Shown: positions 13,461 through 20,005 of the stretch, piece after piece
Numbering within the stretch: position 1 is the stretch's first letter
How the letters are laid out: each line of letters begins with the position of its first letter
Virus record (IMG/VR): IMGVR_UViG_3300021139_000204
Span: 1 to 20,085 of that record
Strand: one strand, 5' to 3'
From: a virus
Length of the DNA: 20,085 nucleotides
The notes under the pieces: model-generated
What the model was told of the DNA's origin: nothing
The model's input: only the letters and a program-made list of their open reading frames with translations
Databases searched by the model: none
Program-made: the position numbers and the translations under genes

Positions 13461-13846
13461 TGGCCTACTCGGAAAAAGTTATTGATCATTACAACAATCC
13501 CAGAAATGTAGGATCATATAAAAAAGGTGAAGAGGGAGTTGGCGTAGGGCTCGTAGGAGCACCATCGTGCGGTGACGTTCTTCAATTAAGTATAAAGGTA
13601 GAAAATGGTATTATTAGAGATGCTCGTTTCAAGACATATGGATGCGGTTCAGCGATCGCTTCTAGTTCACTCATTACCGAATGGCTCAAAGGGCGAACAC
13701 TGGATCAAGCGAGCAGTATCAAAAATAGCGACATCGCTGAGGAACTTGCTCTCCCACCAGTCAAAATCCACTGTTCAATCCTTGCCGAAGACGCCATCCG
13801 GGCGGCGGTAGCAGATTACAAATCCAAGTATGATCACGCTAACTGA
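13460..13846 (+). CDS. iscU: IscU iron-sulfur cluster scaffold protein
   Basis: A full-length (128-residue) IscU. It builds [2Fe-2S] clusters from sulfur supplied by IscS and passes them on with HscA/HscB. All key residues are present: GAPSCGD with C37 and D39, YGCGSAIASSS with C62, and LPPVKIHCSILAEDAI with the HscA-binding LPPVK motif (98-102) and C105. The start MAYSEKVIDHYNNPRNVGS and the end VADYKSKY are almost the same as the E. coli protein from memory. Codons (CTC, ATC, GCG, TTC) look more host-like than those of neighbours, suggesting recent transfer. It overlaps iscA by 17 nt. No iscS, hscA, hscB or fdx is in the window, so it must depend on host partners. Confidence 0.96.
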   Translation: MAYSEKVIDHYNNPRNVGSYKKGEEGVGVGLVGAPSCGDVLQLSIKVENGIIRDARFKTYGCGSAIASSSLITEWLKGRTLDQASSIKNSDIAEELALPPVKIHCSILAEDAIRAAVADYKSKYDHAN

Positions 13847-14153
13847 AGCGGCTACAAATAAAATAAAAAAATTATTAGAAAAACGTGGCGGCGTTGGTAT
13901 TCGCCTTGGGGTTAAAACAACTGGGTGCAGTGGTTTAGCATACGTACTAGAATACGTAGATAAGTACATGGAGGATGCTAACACAATCAACTATGCACAA
14001 AACGATTTTTCAGTTTTTGTAGATAAAAAGAGTGATGTATATCTAACAGGCATGACTGTGGATTATGTTCGAGAAGGCCTTAACGAAGGTTTCAAATTTA
14101 TCAACCCCAATGAACGTGACCGGTGTGGGTGCGGTGAAAGTTTTCGAGTATGA
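13830..14153 (+). CDS. iscA: IscA-type A-type Fe-S carrier
   Basis: A 107-residue A-type carrier (HesB/IscA/SufA family) that receives clusters or iron and hands them to target enzymes. The three ligand cysteines are present: TTGCSGLAYV (C33) and RCGCGESF (C99, C101). The segment VREGLNEGFKFINPNERD between them is typical of IscA. Length equals that of bacterial IscA. The ATG lies 17 nt inside iscU, so the pair is translationally coupled and keeps the chromosomal iscU-iscA order. ErpA or SufA are alternatives, but order and sequence favour IscA. The stop overlaps the next gene by 4 nt. Confidence 0.93.
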   Translation: MITLTEAATNKIKKLLEKRGGVGIRLGVKTTGCSGLAYVLEYVDKYMEDANTINYAQNDFSVFVDKKSDVYLTGMTVDYVREGLNEGFKFINPNERDRCGCGESFRV

Positions 14154-15241
14154 TAGCAATATATAGCGATAGTCAAATAATAGATCTAGAGTGGATACCC
14201 AATGCAAATATCCCGCAACCAAATACAGTTTACCACACCTACGAAGAATATGTAAACAGTACCGCTGAATATAAAATAGCATTTACTACACAACGACTGC
14301 ATTGTGATTATGATATCAATTGTACTGCTTATCGAGGATTTGAAGATAAGATAAACAAACTGAGTGCAGTCAGCACATTGGTGTTTACCATTGAAAGCGA
14401 GCTACACGATTTTCATTGGCGCATGTGGGAACTGTGTTATCATGACAATGTGTATTGGGTCGTGCCCGGACAAGTCAATGACAGTGGCATGAGTAAAAAT
14501 ATCATACACTGGGCCGATTGGTTTAAAACAACAGTGGCCCTGTATCGCAAACTGCCCGACATAGTTGCAAAATTTGATTATACTGCCACAAAGTCTCGAT
14601 ATTTTGATGCATTATTAGGCAGTCCCAAACCACATCGAGATTTTGTCAATGCACAAGTTATAGCAAACAATCTACAAGATAAGTTTATTATGACCTATGG
14701 CGGACAGTGGAATGACAATGAATTTTATGCCAAAGACTATTTTATATGGGAACCAGGAACTACAGCGGTTGAAGACAACCAACCAGGTACTGCAGGTTAC
14801 GTGGAATATTTTGGCAATAGATGCCATTTGAGTCAAGTTATTCCGCTAGATGTTTTTAATAATACTGCCTACAGTATAGTTGCTGAAACCGACTTTGACA
14901 ATACTCTAAGTTTTTTTAGTGAAAAAACGGCCAAGCCCTTGATTTATCGTAGACTGTTTGTTGCATTCAGTGGGTACAAGTTTCTACAAAATTTACGTGA
15001 TCTAGGATTTAGAACATTTGACAACGTCATTGATGAAAGTTATGATTTGATCAAGGATGATACAGCACGACTTACGGCAGCATTTGAACAGGTAAAATAT
15101 TTGTGTTCAGTTCCGCAGTCAGAAATATTTTCACAGATTGCCACTACATTGGATCACAATTATAATCTAATAATGTCCACTGATTGGACTCGACGTGCTG
15201 CACATCAGATCAGCGACATTATTGTTTCGGCCCAGCGTTGA
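14150..15241 (+). CDS. Glycosyltransferase-like protein (GT10-like C-terminal motif)
   Basis: A 363-residue protein. The N-terminal ~130 residues are an alpha/beta domain (MIAIYSDSQIIDLEWIP; VSTLVFTIESELHDF; DNVYWVVPG). In the second half, FFSEKTAKPLIYRRLFVAFSG (E258), DLGFRTFDNVIDESYD (ending at 299) and a helical end form a pattern shared with the minus-strand gene at 16564-17649. The 'SEKTxKP ... hhhhG' segment resembles the donor-binding motif of GT10 fucosyltransferases (TEKLxxAL..VPVVLG). Many marine viruses carry related genes. It is last in the cargo unit, coupled to iscA by ATGA. Its 3' end overlaps the SGNH gene on the opposite strand by 37 nt. Sugar transfer to host or virion glycans is inferred. 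Confidence 0.6.
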   Translation: MIAIYSDSQIIDLEWIPNANIPQPNTVYHTYEEYVNSTAEYKIAFTTQRLHCDYDINCTAYRGFEDKINKLSAVSTLVFTIESELHDFHWRMWELCYHDNVYWVVPGQVNDSGMSKNIIHWADWFKTTVALYRKLPDIVAKFDYTATKSRYFDALLGSPKPHRDFVNAQVIANNLQDKFIMTYGGQWNDNEFYAKDYFIWEPGTTAVEDNQPGTAGYVEYFGNRCHLSQVIPLDVFNNTAYSIVAETDFDNTLSFFSEKTAKPLIYRRLFVAFSGYKFLQNLRDLGFRTFDNVIDESYDLIKDDTARLTAAFEQVKYLCSVPQSEIFSQIATTLDHNYNLIMSTDWTRRAAHQISDIIVSAQR

Positions 15242-15930
15242 TTGGCCAGCGCTCCGGGATGAAATCCATCAGGCATAAAACTGCCTAGCTCCTTGGCCAT
15301 TTCGTATATTCCATCTCGATTGGAATTAGAAAATATCCATTTGTCAAAATCTATTTCGTTCAAGAGATAGTTTAACTCGGCATATTTGTAAACTCCAAAG
15401 TCTCCATTGGGACTTACGTTGTCCTGTCGATTCCAATAGTTAACATAACTCATGAAGTGAAAGGGAATATTTTTTGCAGTCAGGTAGTTTTGTAGTTTGA
15501 CTATTTCTTGTAAATTGATAGTGGCAAGGCTCAACTCGCTTGACACTTTGTACATTTCGTAAAACATCTTGTGTGCCACAGGATTTTTAAACCAAGTGCC
15601 CATTTGCCCTCCGCTAAAGATGTAGCCCAATTTGTCTCCAGGAATGCGTCGATAAAATCCATAACTGTCAAACAGTTTGTTCCACGCTGGATCATCTAGA
15701 CTGGTCAAGTAATCCAAACGAGTAACACCGCTCCACATTACCAATACATGATCGGGACGTGATGCAGCAACACTTCTAATTACACTATCGCAAATGTACT
15801 GATTACCGGCAGCTGCTTCGGCCACATTGGTAATATTATGATTTGTAATATATCGCGGCCAACAGATATTAGGACCTCCGGGCGATTCGGGCCATTGTGT
15901 AAAACTACATCCTGATATTAATAGGTTCAT
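15205..15930 (-). CDS. SGNH/GDSL hydrolase-like protein with intact catalytic residues
   Basis: A 241-residue protein with the SGNH order: block I ISGCSFT with S9 as nucleophile, block III AAAGNQYICDSV with G42-N43, a VLVMWSGVTRLDYL strand, and DGFHP near the C-terminus with D221 and H224 as the DxxH pair. Such enzymes are esterases or O-acetyl/acyl-transferases acting on carbohydrates or lipids. It is the third gene of a minus-strand operon with a glycosyltransferase-like and a possible sulfotransferase-like gene, so adding or removing acyl groups on a glycan is a reasonable inference. It has a paralogue at 6558-7250 whose catalytic residues look lost. It overlaps the upstream gene by 4 nt and ends inside the convergent plus-strand gene. 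Confidence 0.75.
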   Translation of the reverse strand: MNLLISGCSFTQWPESPGGPNICWPRYITNHNITNVAEAAAGNQYICDSVIRSVAASRPDHVLVMWSGVTRLDYLTSLDDPAWNKLFDSYGFYRRIPGDKLGYIFSGGQMGTWFKNPVAHKMFYEMYKVSSELSLATINLQEIVKLQNYLTAKNIPFHFMSYVNYWNRQDNVSPNGDFGVYKYAELNYLLNEIDFDKWIFSNSNRDGIYEMAKELGSFMPDGFHPGALANQRWAETIMSLI

Positions 15931-16571
15931 ATTTGATTCTTTTTATGTGCTAGGTAAGCATTTCTATATCGAAATACTTTTCGAAAGTCTAATTGTATTT
16001 TTAACGCGATTGCCAGAGTTCTCATTGCTTTTACAAAAGCAGGCTCGTTGTAAATGTCTTGTTGTTTGATTTGAAGGTCAGTGTCGTACAATCTGAATTC
16101 ATCGAATTCTCGTTCAACACGACTATTTTCAAAAGTTGTCTCAAATTGATTAGTGTTTTTTGATTGATAATTTTTCTTGCACAAATCCAAATTGGGAATA
16201 ACTGTGAGTACTCGTGCATTTGTAAATATATTTTTTAAATATTGAAAAGTCTTGTAATCGTGGCAAGTGTAAAATATATATTTGTTTTGCTCCACTGCTG
16301 ACTTTGCCTCGTCGGTCAAATAGTCAAACCAATTATTGGGATTATTGAACCAATCATTTTTGGGATCTCGCCACCAAAATTTTTCATCGTTTACTTCTAC
16401 AAAAAACCAATCACTGTAACGTCTTAGTCGATCGATCATGTCTTCTTCAGTGACCATTTTGTATACATCATTGCTCAACATAAGACAAGAGGCAATAAAT
16501 TTTCCGTTAGTAAATGAAACAAAGTAGTTTATTATTATGCGATCACTTTTTACAAACTCTTCTTTATTCAT
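15927..16571 (-). CDS. Accessory protein, possibly sulfotransferase-like, paralogous in layout to 5912-6565
   Basis: A 214-residue protein. IIINYFVSFTNGKFIASCLMLSND (about 12-35) is a strand-loop-helix with T-N-G-K in the loop, a possible phosphate- or PAPS-binding segment. NKYIFYTCHDYKTFQYL (about 95-111) and NARVLTVIPNLDLCKKNYQSK (about 116-136) follow, matching the order THCHP then KVLLITTTTFKSKLY in the plus-strand gene at 5912. The end is helical and basic. Both copies directly precede an SGNH-like gene. Aromatic and Asp/Asn-rich stretches (FWWRDPKNDWFNNPNNWFDYL) are distinctive. Identity between the copies is low and I cannot prove the family. It is coupled on both sides (8 nt and 4 nt overlaps). 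Confidence 0.5.
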   Translation of the reverse strand: MNKEEFVKSDRIIINYFVSFTNGKFIASCLMLSNDVYKMVTEEDMIDRLRRYSDWFFVEVNDEKFWWRDPKNDWFNNPNNWFDYLTDEAKSAVEQNKYIFYTCHDYKTFQYLKNIFTNARVLTVIPNLDLCKKNYQSKNTNQFETTFENSRVEREFDEFRLYDTDLQIKQQDIYNEPAFVKAMRTLAIALKIQLDFRKVFRYRNAYLAHKKNQI

Positions 16572-17649
16572 ATTGATCTACTACTTGTTGCATCCGCTGA
16601 TTAAAAACATTCACCTGTTTGTATAATAAATCGCGATTGTGTTCAATTATGTGTTGTACTTTTATGTAGTCACGTTGTATTTCGTCTTTGGAACGAGACA
16701 AAAACTTTACTATTTCGTTTGTTACTGTGATTAATCTATTGCCGTTGTTTAAAATTTTGTCGTAACTTTCGTCAATTACGCCATCAAATGTTTTATAGCC
16801 TAGACTGTGTAATAAATCCAAGCTGCCTGTTTGCCCCACAATAATGAACATTTGATTGTTGCTTATGGCGTTAAAAGTCTTTTCAGTTACAAAACTCATG
16901 TTAAAACTGTGCGCATTATTGACAAATTGTGTTTCGCCAATGATGGCCAAGTAACAAGATAAAAACAATGATCTAGACAACCCGCCAAGTTGGTGCGAGG
17001 AATCGATACTGATGGGAATATGTGGTTCACACAAATCAAACGTCGTTTGACAAAAGTCAAGTTGTTGTTGTGTAAACATTCGATTGATGCTAAAATCCAA
17101 TGGACTGTATTTGCCTTCACGGCAACGATATGTTATCAGTGATTGATCCAACAAGTTATGTCTAATTAGAGTGCCCAATGTAAATCTACGATGTTGTGTG
17201 TCCTTGAGATTGAGAAAAGAATATTTATTGGGTTTATCAAGCGTTATTGGTTGTGGGCCAACATCTTTATTGACCCAAATCCGTGAAGCGCAAATGTCAA
17301 ACACCGGGAAAAATTCAATATCAAACTTATGTGGAAAATATGAATCAACATTGACGTTGTGACTCAGCCCGGTCAAATACACCAATTTAAATCCCTGGCG
17401 GCCAATTATGTCGTTTAACTTTTCGATCCAATCTCGGTTGAATACCCCTTGCTCGACGGCATGAAACAGTATTACTAAAGTGTCAGGGCCAAGAGTATTT
17501 AAAAATGCCAACTCGGTATCGAAATGGTCGTGAATATTGTAGATACAATGTATAATGATATTGTATCTGCTGTTGAGTTTTAGATTTTGCAAATCGTTGC
17601 CAAATGGGTCGGCACGTTCGATATTTTGAACAGTAATTGACGCAGACAT
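16564..17649 (-). CDS. Glycosyltransferase-like protein (GT10-like C-terminal motif)
   Basis: A 361-residue protein, first gene of the minus-strand operon. An N-terminal alpha/beta domain (YNIIIHCIYNIHDHFD; DTLVILFHAVEQGVF; GFKLVYLTGL) is followed by YSFLNLKDTQHRRFTLGTLI (about 160-179). The C-terminal block is MSFVTEKTFNAISNNQMFIIVG with E256, then LHSLGYKTFDGVIDESYD, shared with the gene at 14150. The TEKTF...G segment resembles the donor-sugar motif of GT10-type enzymes. There is no signal peptide or membrane helix, so it would act in the cytoplasm on a soluble or membrane-bound acceptor. It starts from a divergent 16-bp region containing TATAAATA 6 nt before its ATG. The DNA is AT-rich. 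Confidence 0.6.
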   Translation of the reverse strand: MSASITVQNIERADPFGNDLQNLKLNSRYNIIIHCIYNIHDHFDTELAFLNTLGPDTLVILFHAVEQGVFNRDWIEKLNDIIGRQGFKLVYLTGLSHNVNVDSYFPHKFDIEFFPVFDICASRIWVNKDVGPQPITLDKPNKYSFLNLKDTQHRRFTLGTLIRHNLLDQSLITYRCREGKYSPLDFSINRMFTQQQLDFCQTTFDLCEPHIPISIDSSHQLGGLSRSLFLSCYLAIIGETQFVNNAHSFNMSFVTEKTFNAISNNQMFIIVGQTGSLDLLHSLGYKTFDGVIDESYDKILNNGNRLITVTNEIVKFLSRSKDEIQRDYIKVQHIIEHNRDLLYKQVNVFNQRMQQVVDQYE

Positions 17650-17665
17650 AGTAAATATTTATATA
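17650..17665. promoter_or_regulatory. Divergent start region with palindromic TAAATATTTA and minus-strand TATAAATA
   Basis: Only 16 bp separate the two divergent ATGs. They hold the perfect palindrome TAAATATTTA (17652-17661). On the plus strand it gives GTAAATA 8 nt before ATG 17666; on the minus strand it gives exact TATAAATA (17663 back to 17656), the T4 late consensus, 6 nt before the ATG at 17649. No Shine-Dalgarno fits on either side. It may be a bidirectional late promoter with near-leaderless transcripts, though AT-richness makes chance possible. Confidence 0.5.
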
Positions 17666-18376
17666 ATGATAAACAACCTATACAACTATACACCGATTAG
17701 CAGAACCACAATTGAAGGCAAACGACATTACTGTTTGCCCGATGGCAGTAAAGTACCCAGTGTAACAACTATTCTAGATCGTACGGCTCCTGCAGAAAAA
17801 CGGGAAGCATTACAAAAGTGGCGTGATGCCATTGGCCATGAACGTGCACAACAGATCACAACTGAAGCCGCCAATCGCGGTACTAGGATGCACAGTTATT
17901 TAGAAGCATACATTCTCAGTGATGACATGAAGCCCCTGCCCACCAATCCCTATGCACATCCTTCTTGGTTTATGGCCGCACAAGTTATACTTGAGGGCTT
18001 GTGCAATGTAGATGAATTTTGGGGCAGTGAAGTGCCTGTTTACTATTCGGGCTTGTATGCAGGTACTACGGATTGCGTGGGTGTATGGAAAGGTGCTCCT
18101 GCTATCCTGGATTTCAAGCAAAGCAACAAAGTCAAAAAGCGTGAACACATTGGCGACTACTTTATTCAACTGGCAGCCTACGCAGCAGCACACAATGACA
18201 CACACGGCACCGAGATCGATACCGGTGTAATTTTGATGGCAGTTCAGCCAAAACAACTGCCAGATGGCACCTATTCCACGCCAGAATACCTGGAATTTGT
18301 TGTTGAAGGTGACGAGTTTAAGTATTGGACAGAAGAGTGGATGAAACGTGTGGAGATGTATTATCTTGTCAGCTAA
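17666..18376 (+). CDS. PD-(D/E)XK nuclease (RecB/Cas4/MGME1-like exonuclease)
   Basis: A 236-residue nuclease. The motif order matches the RecB-like PD-(D/E)XK family: RGTRMHSYLE with H76, E122 in WGSEVPVYY, GTTDCVGVW with D136, then the core AILDFKQSNK with D149 and K151, and FIQLAAYAAA with Q168 and Y172. The N-terminal PSVTTILDRTAP is usual for the MGME1/phage subgroup. These metal-dependent enzymes trim single-stranded or double-stranded DNA ends in recombination, repair or host DNA degradation. The gene runs divergently from the minus-strand glycan operon and is followed by the tail spike. There is no Fe-S cysteine cluster as in Cas4/AddB, so no link to the IscU/IscA pair is evident. Confidence 0.85.
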   Translation: MINNLYNYTPISRTTIEGKRHYCLPDGSKVPSVTTILDRTAPAEKREALQKWRDAIGHERAQQITTEAANRGTRMHSYLEAYILSDDMKPLPTNPYAHPSWFMAAQVILEGLCNVDEFWGSEVPVYYSGLYAGTTDCVGVWKGAPAILDFKQSNKVKKREHIGDYFIQLAAYAAAHNDTHGTEIDTGVILMAVQPKQLPDGTYSTPEYLEFVVEGDEFKYWTEEWMKRVEMYYLVS

Positions 18377-18379
18377 ATA
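18373..18379 (+). promoter_or_regulatory. CTAAATA late-promoter-like box before the tail spike gene
   Basis: CTAAATA overlaps the TAA of the nuclease gene and lies 29 nt before ATG 18409, leaving room for a normal leader with AAGG around 18393-18396. This is one of the best-placed copies of the box, before a clearly late gene. Confidence 0.5.
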
Positions 18380-18408
18380 CTTAAATTATCGCAAGGTTTA
18401 AGTAAAAC

Positions 18409-19548
18409 ATGGCAATCCTACAAATTTCTCAAATCCAAATTCGACGTGGGTTACAACAAGATCTACCCCAATTGGCCAGCGCCGAAATGGGTTGGGGTCT
18501 TGATACTCGCAGACTGTTTATTGGTAATGGCACCCTGTCCGAAGGCGCTCCCACAGAAGGCATGACAGAAATAATGACGCAATACAGCAATGTGTTGCAG
18601 TTCAATAATCTATACACATTTGCTGGAACCGATTCGGGTTATACCAGCGTGACCGGGGTCAATGCACTCAGCCCTGTAACCAGAAGCATACAGAGTGCGT
18701 TAGATGACAATGTAACTGTAAAGGATTTTGGCGCAGTGGGCGACGGAGTCACTGATGACACCGCAGCCATAAACCGTGCCATACAACAAATTTACATCAG
18801 CACTTTGAATACAACACATGCCAATGTGCAACGAACCATCAAGATTCCAGCTGGAACCTACCTCACTACCAGTCCTTTGTTGATACCGCCCAACTGCACA
18901 CTCAAAGGTGATGGCAAAAACAACAGCATTATAAACAACACAGGATCCAGTTACACATTTCAATCCTGTGACAGTTTGTTCCAATCGGGCGGGGCTCAAG
19001 GCACCAACGGAGCAGTTAATCCACAATTTATAACTGTTCAAGACATACAACTAAAAGGAACAACTTCAGCACCAGTGGTGTATCTAAACAATACAACCGA
19101 TGCCATATTTGATCGCGTCACCATCAGCGGTGGTAGCTATTCGGCATCGTTGAATGGCACATCGAGCGTAATTAAATTTTTCAATAGCACCTTTACAGGA
19201 TATGTGGTTGCGTCCCTCACCGTGGCAAGCACAGTCACTGGATTGGTGACACGCAACGATCGCTTTGACACTTACCAAAAAACACTCAGCGCCGGCACCA
19301 GCACAATCACCACATTGACTGGCGCAGGATATATAGATTATCAATTGTTTGATAGCAGTAATAACTATAGATTTGGGCGAGTAAACTACAATGTCAGCAA
19401 CGGTGTTGCAACCTTTGACGAAAGCTTCAATGAGCCAGCAGTGGCACTTGGCGCAAACGTTTATATTTGGAGTGCCAATGCCAACGTCACATGTTCGGTA
19501 ACTAACACCACCACAATCAAGTATCAAGTCAGGCAATTTAGTTATTAA
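18409..19548 (+). CDS. Tail fibre/tail spike with pectate-lyase-type beta-helix
   Basis: A 379-residue receptor-binding protein. Residues 1-45 (QIRRGLQQDLPQLASAEMGWG...RRLFIGNG) are a short phage fibre module seen at the start of many tail proteins, probably for attachment. VTVKDFGAVGDGVTDDTAAINRAI (103-126) is the hallmark opening of pectate-lyase-3 beta-helices, followed by KIPAGTYLTTSPLLIPPNCTLKGDG and Asn/Thr/Ser-rich rungs to about 260. The last 100 residues form a different beta domain ending TTTIKYQVRQFSY. Beta-helix spikes bind or cleave surface polysaccharide; catalytic residues cannot be assigned here. It is preceded by a TAAATA box and followed after 3 nt by the next gene. It lies far from the adhesin run at 55-3429. 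Confidence 0.85.
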   Translation: MAILQISQIQIRRGLQQDLPQLASAEMGWGLDTRRLFIGNGTLSEGAPTEGMTEIMTQYSNVLQFNNLYTFAGTDSGYTSVTGVNALSPVTRSIQSALDDNVTVKDFGAVGDGVTDDTAAINRAIQQIYISTLNTTHANVQRTIKIPAGTYLTTSPLLIPPNCTLKGDGKNNSIINNTGSSYTFQSCDSLFQSGGAQGTNGAVNPQFITVQDIQLKGTTSAPVVYLNNTTDAIFDRVTISGGSYSASLNGTSSVIKFFNSTFTGYVVASLTVASTVTGLVTRNDRFDTYQKTLSAGTSTITTLTGAGYIDYQLFDSSNNYRFGRVNYNVSNGVATFDESFNEPAVALGANVYIWSANANVTCSVTNTTTIKYQVRQFSY

Positions 19549-19551
19549 TAC

Positions 19552-19995
19552 ATGTTTCAATTACGAGCTGAGGATCGATTGAGATCCTGGCGTGAATTTC
19601 GAATACGATTAAATTCACTCACTATGGATTCTGCAATGGCCGAATTGTCACAATTTTGGTCTCGTGCCCCTTTCACGCCTTATCATCTTGAATCAAATCC
19701 CGAAACTTGGCCCGATCCCTGGACCTTGATTGAAGAAAATTATTACTGTGATATTGCAAAATGTTTGGGAATCATGTATACTGTAACACTTACGCAACAC
19801 AAACAAGAGTTGACAGTAGACTATAGAGTTTACCAAGACTCAATTGGGCACGAATACAATTTAGCTTGGATCAATCAAGGGAAATATATACTTAATTTGA
19901 TAGATGGTGAGGTTGTAAATATTGAACAGTTCGATAAAACATTAACATTAGTAAAACAGTATTCTGAGTCAGAATTGAGATTAGACAGTTATTAA
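19552..19995 (+). CDS. Conserved T4-like phage protein, unknown function
   Basis: A 147-residue protein. RAEDRLRSWREFRIRLNSL (5-23), MAELSQFWSRAPF (about 29-41) and NPETWPDPWTLIEENYYCDIAKCLGIMYTV (about 49-78) resemble, from memory, a conserved hypothetical protein of T4-like cyanophages with SWREFR and WPxPWxLL motifs. The second half is a set of strands (QELTVDYRVYQD; GHEYNLAWINQGKYILNLIDGEVV). No membrane or catalytic motif is seen. It starts 3 nt after the tail spike stop and ends 10 nt before nrdA. Adjacent virion genes make a structural or assembly role possible; this is inference. Confidence 0.72.
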   Translation: MFQLRAEDRLRSWREFRIRLNSLTMDSAMAELSQFWSRAPFTPYHLESNPETWPDPWTLIEENYYCDIAKCLGIMYTVTLTQHKQELTVDYRVYQDSIGHEYNLAWINQGKYILNLIDGEVVNIEQFDKTLTLVKQYSESELRLDSY

Positions 19996-20005
19996 AGAGG
20001 AATCA

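Noticed and set aside
13032-13489. Minus-strand frames opposite the secreted protein and small basic gene
   Set aside because: The plus strand has a consensus promoter, ribosome-binding site and signal peptide; the reverse translations have no sense.
19084-19560. 158-aa Cys-rich minus-strand frame opposite the tail spike
   Set aside because: Reverse reading of Thr/Ala-rich beta-helix codons; the plus frame has the pectate-lyase signature.
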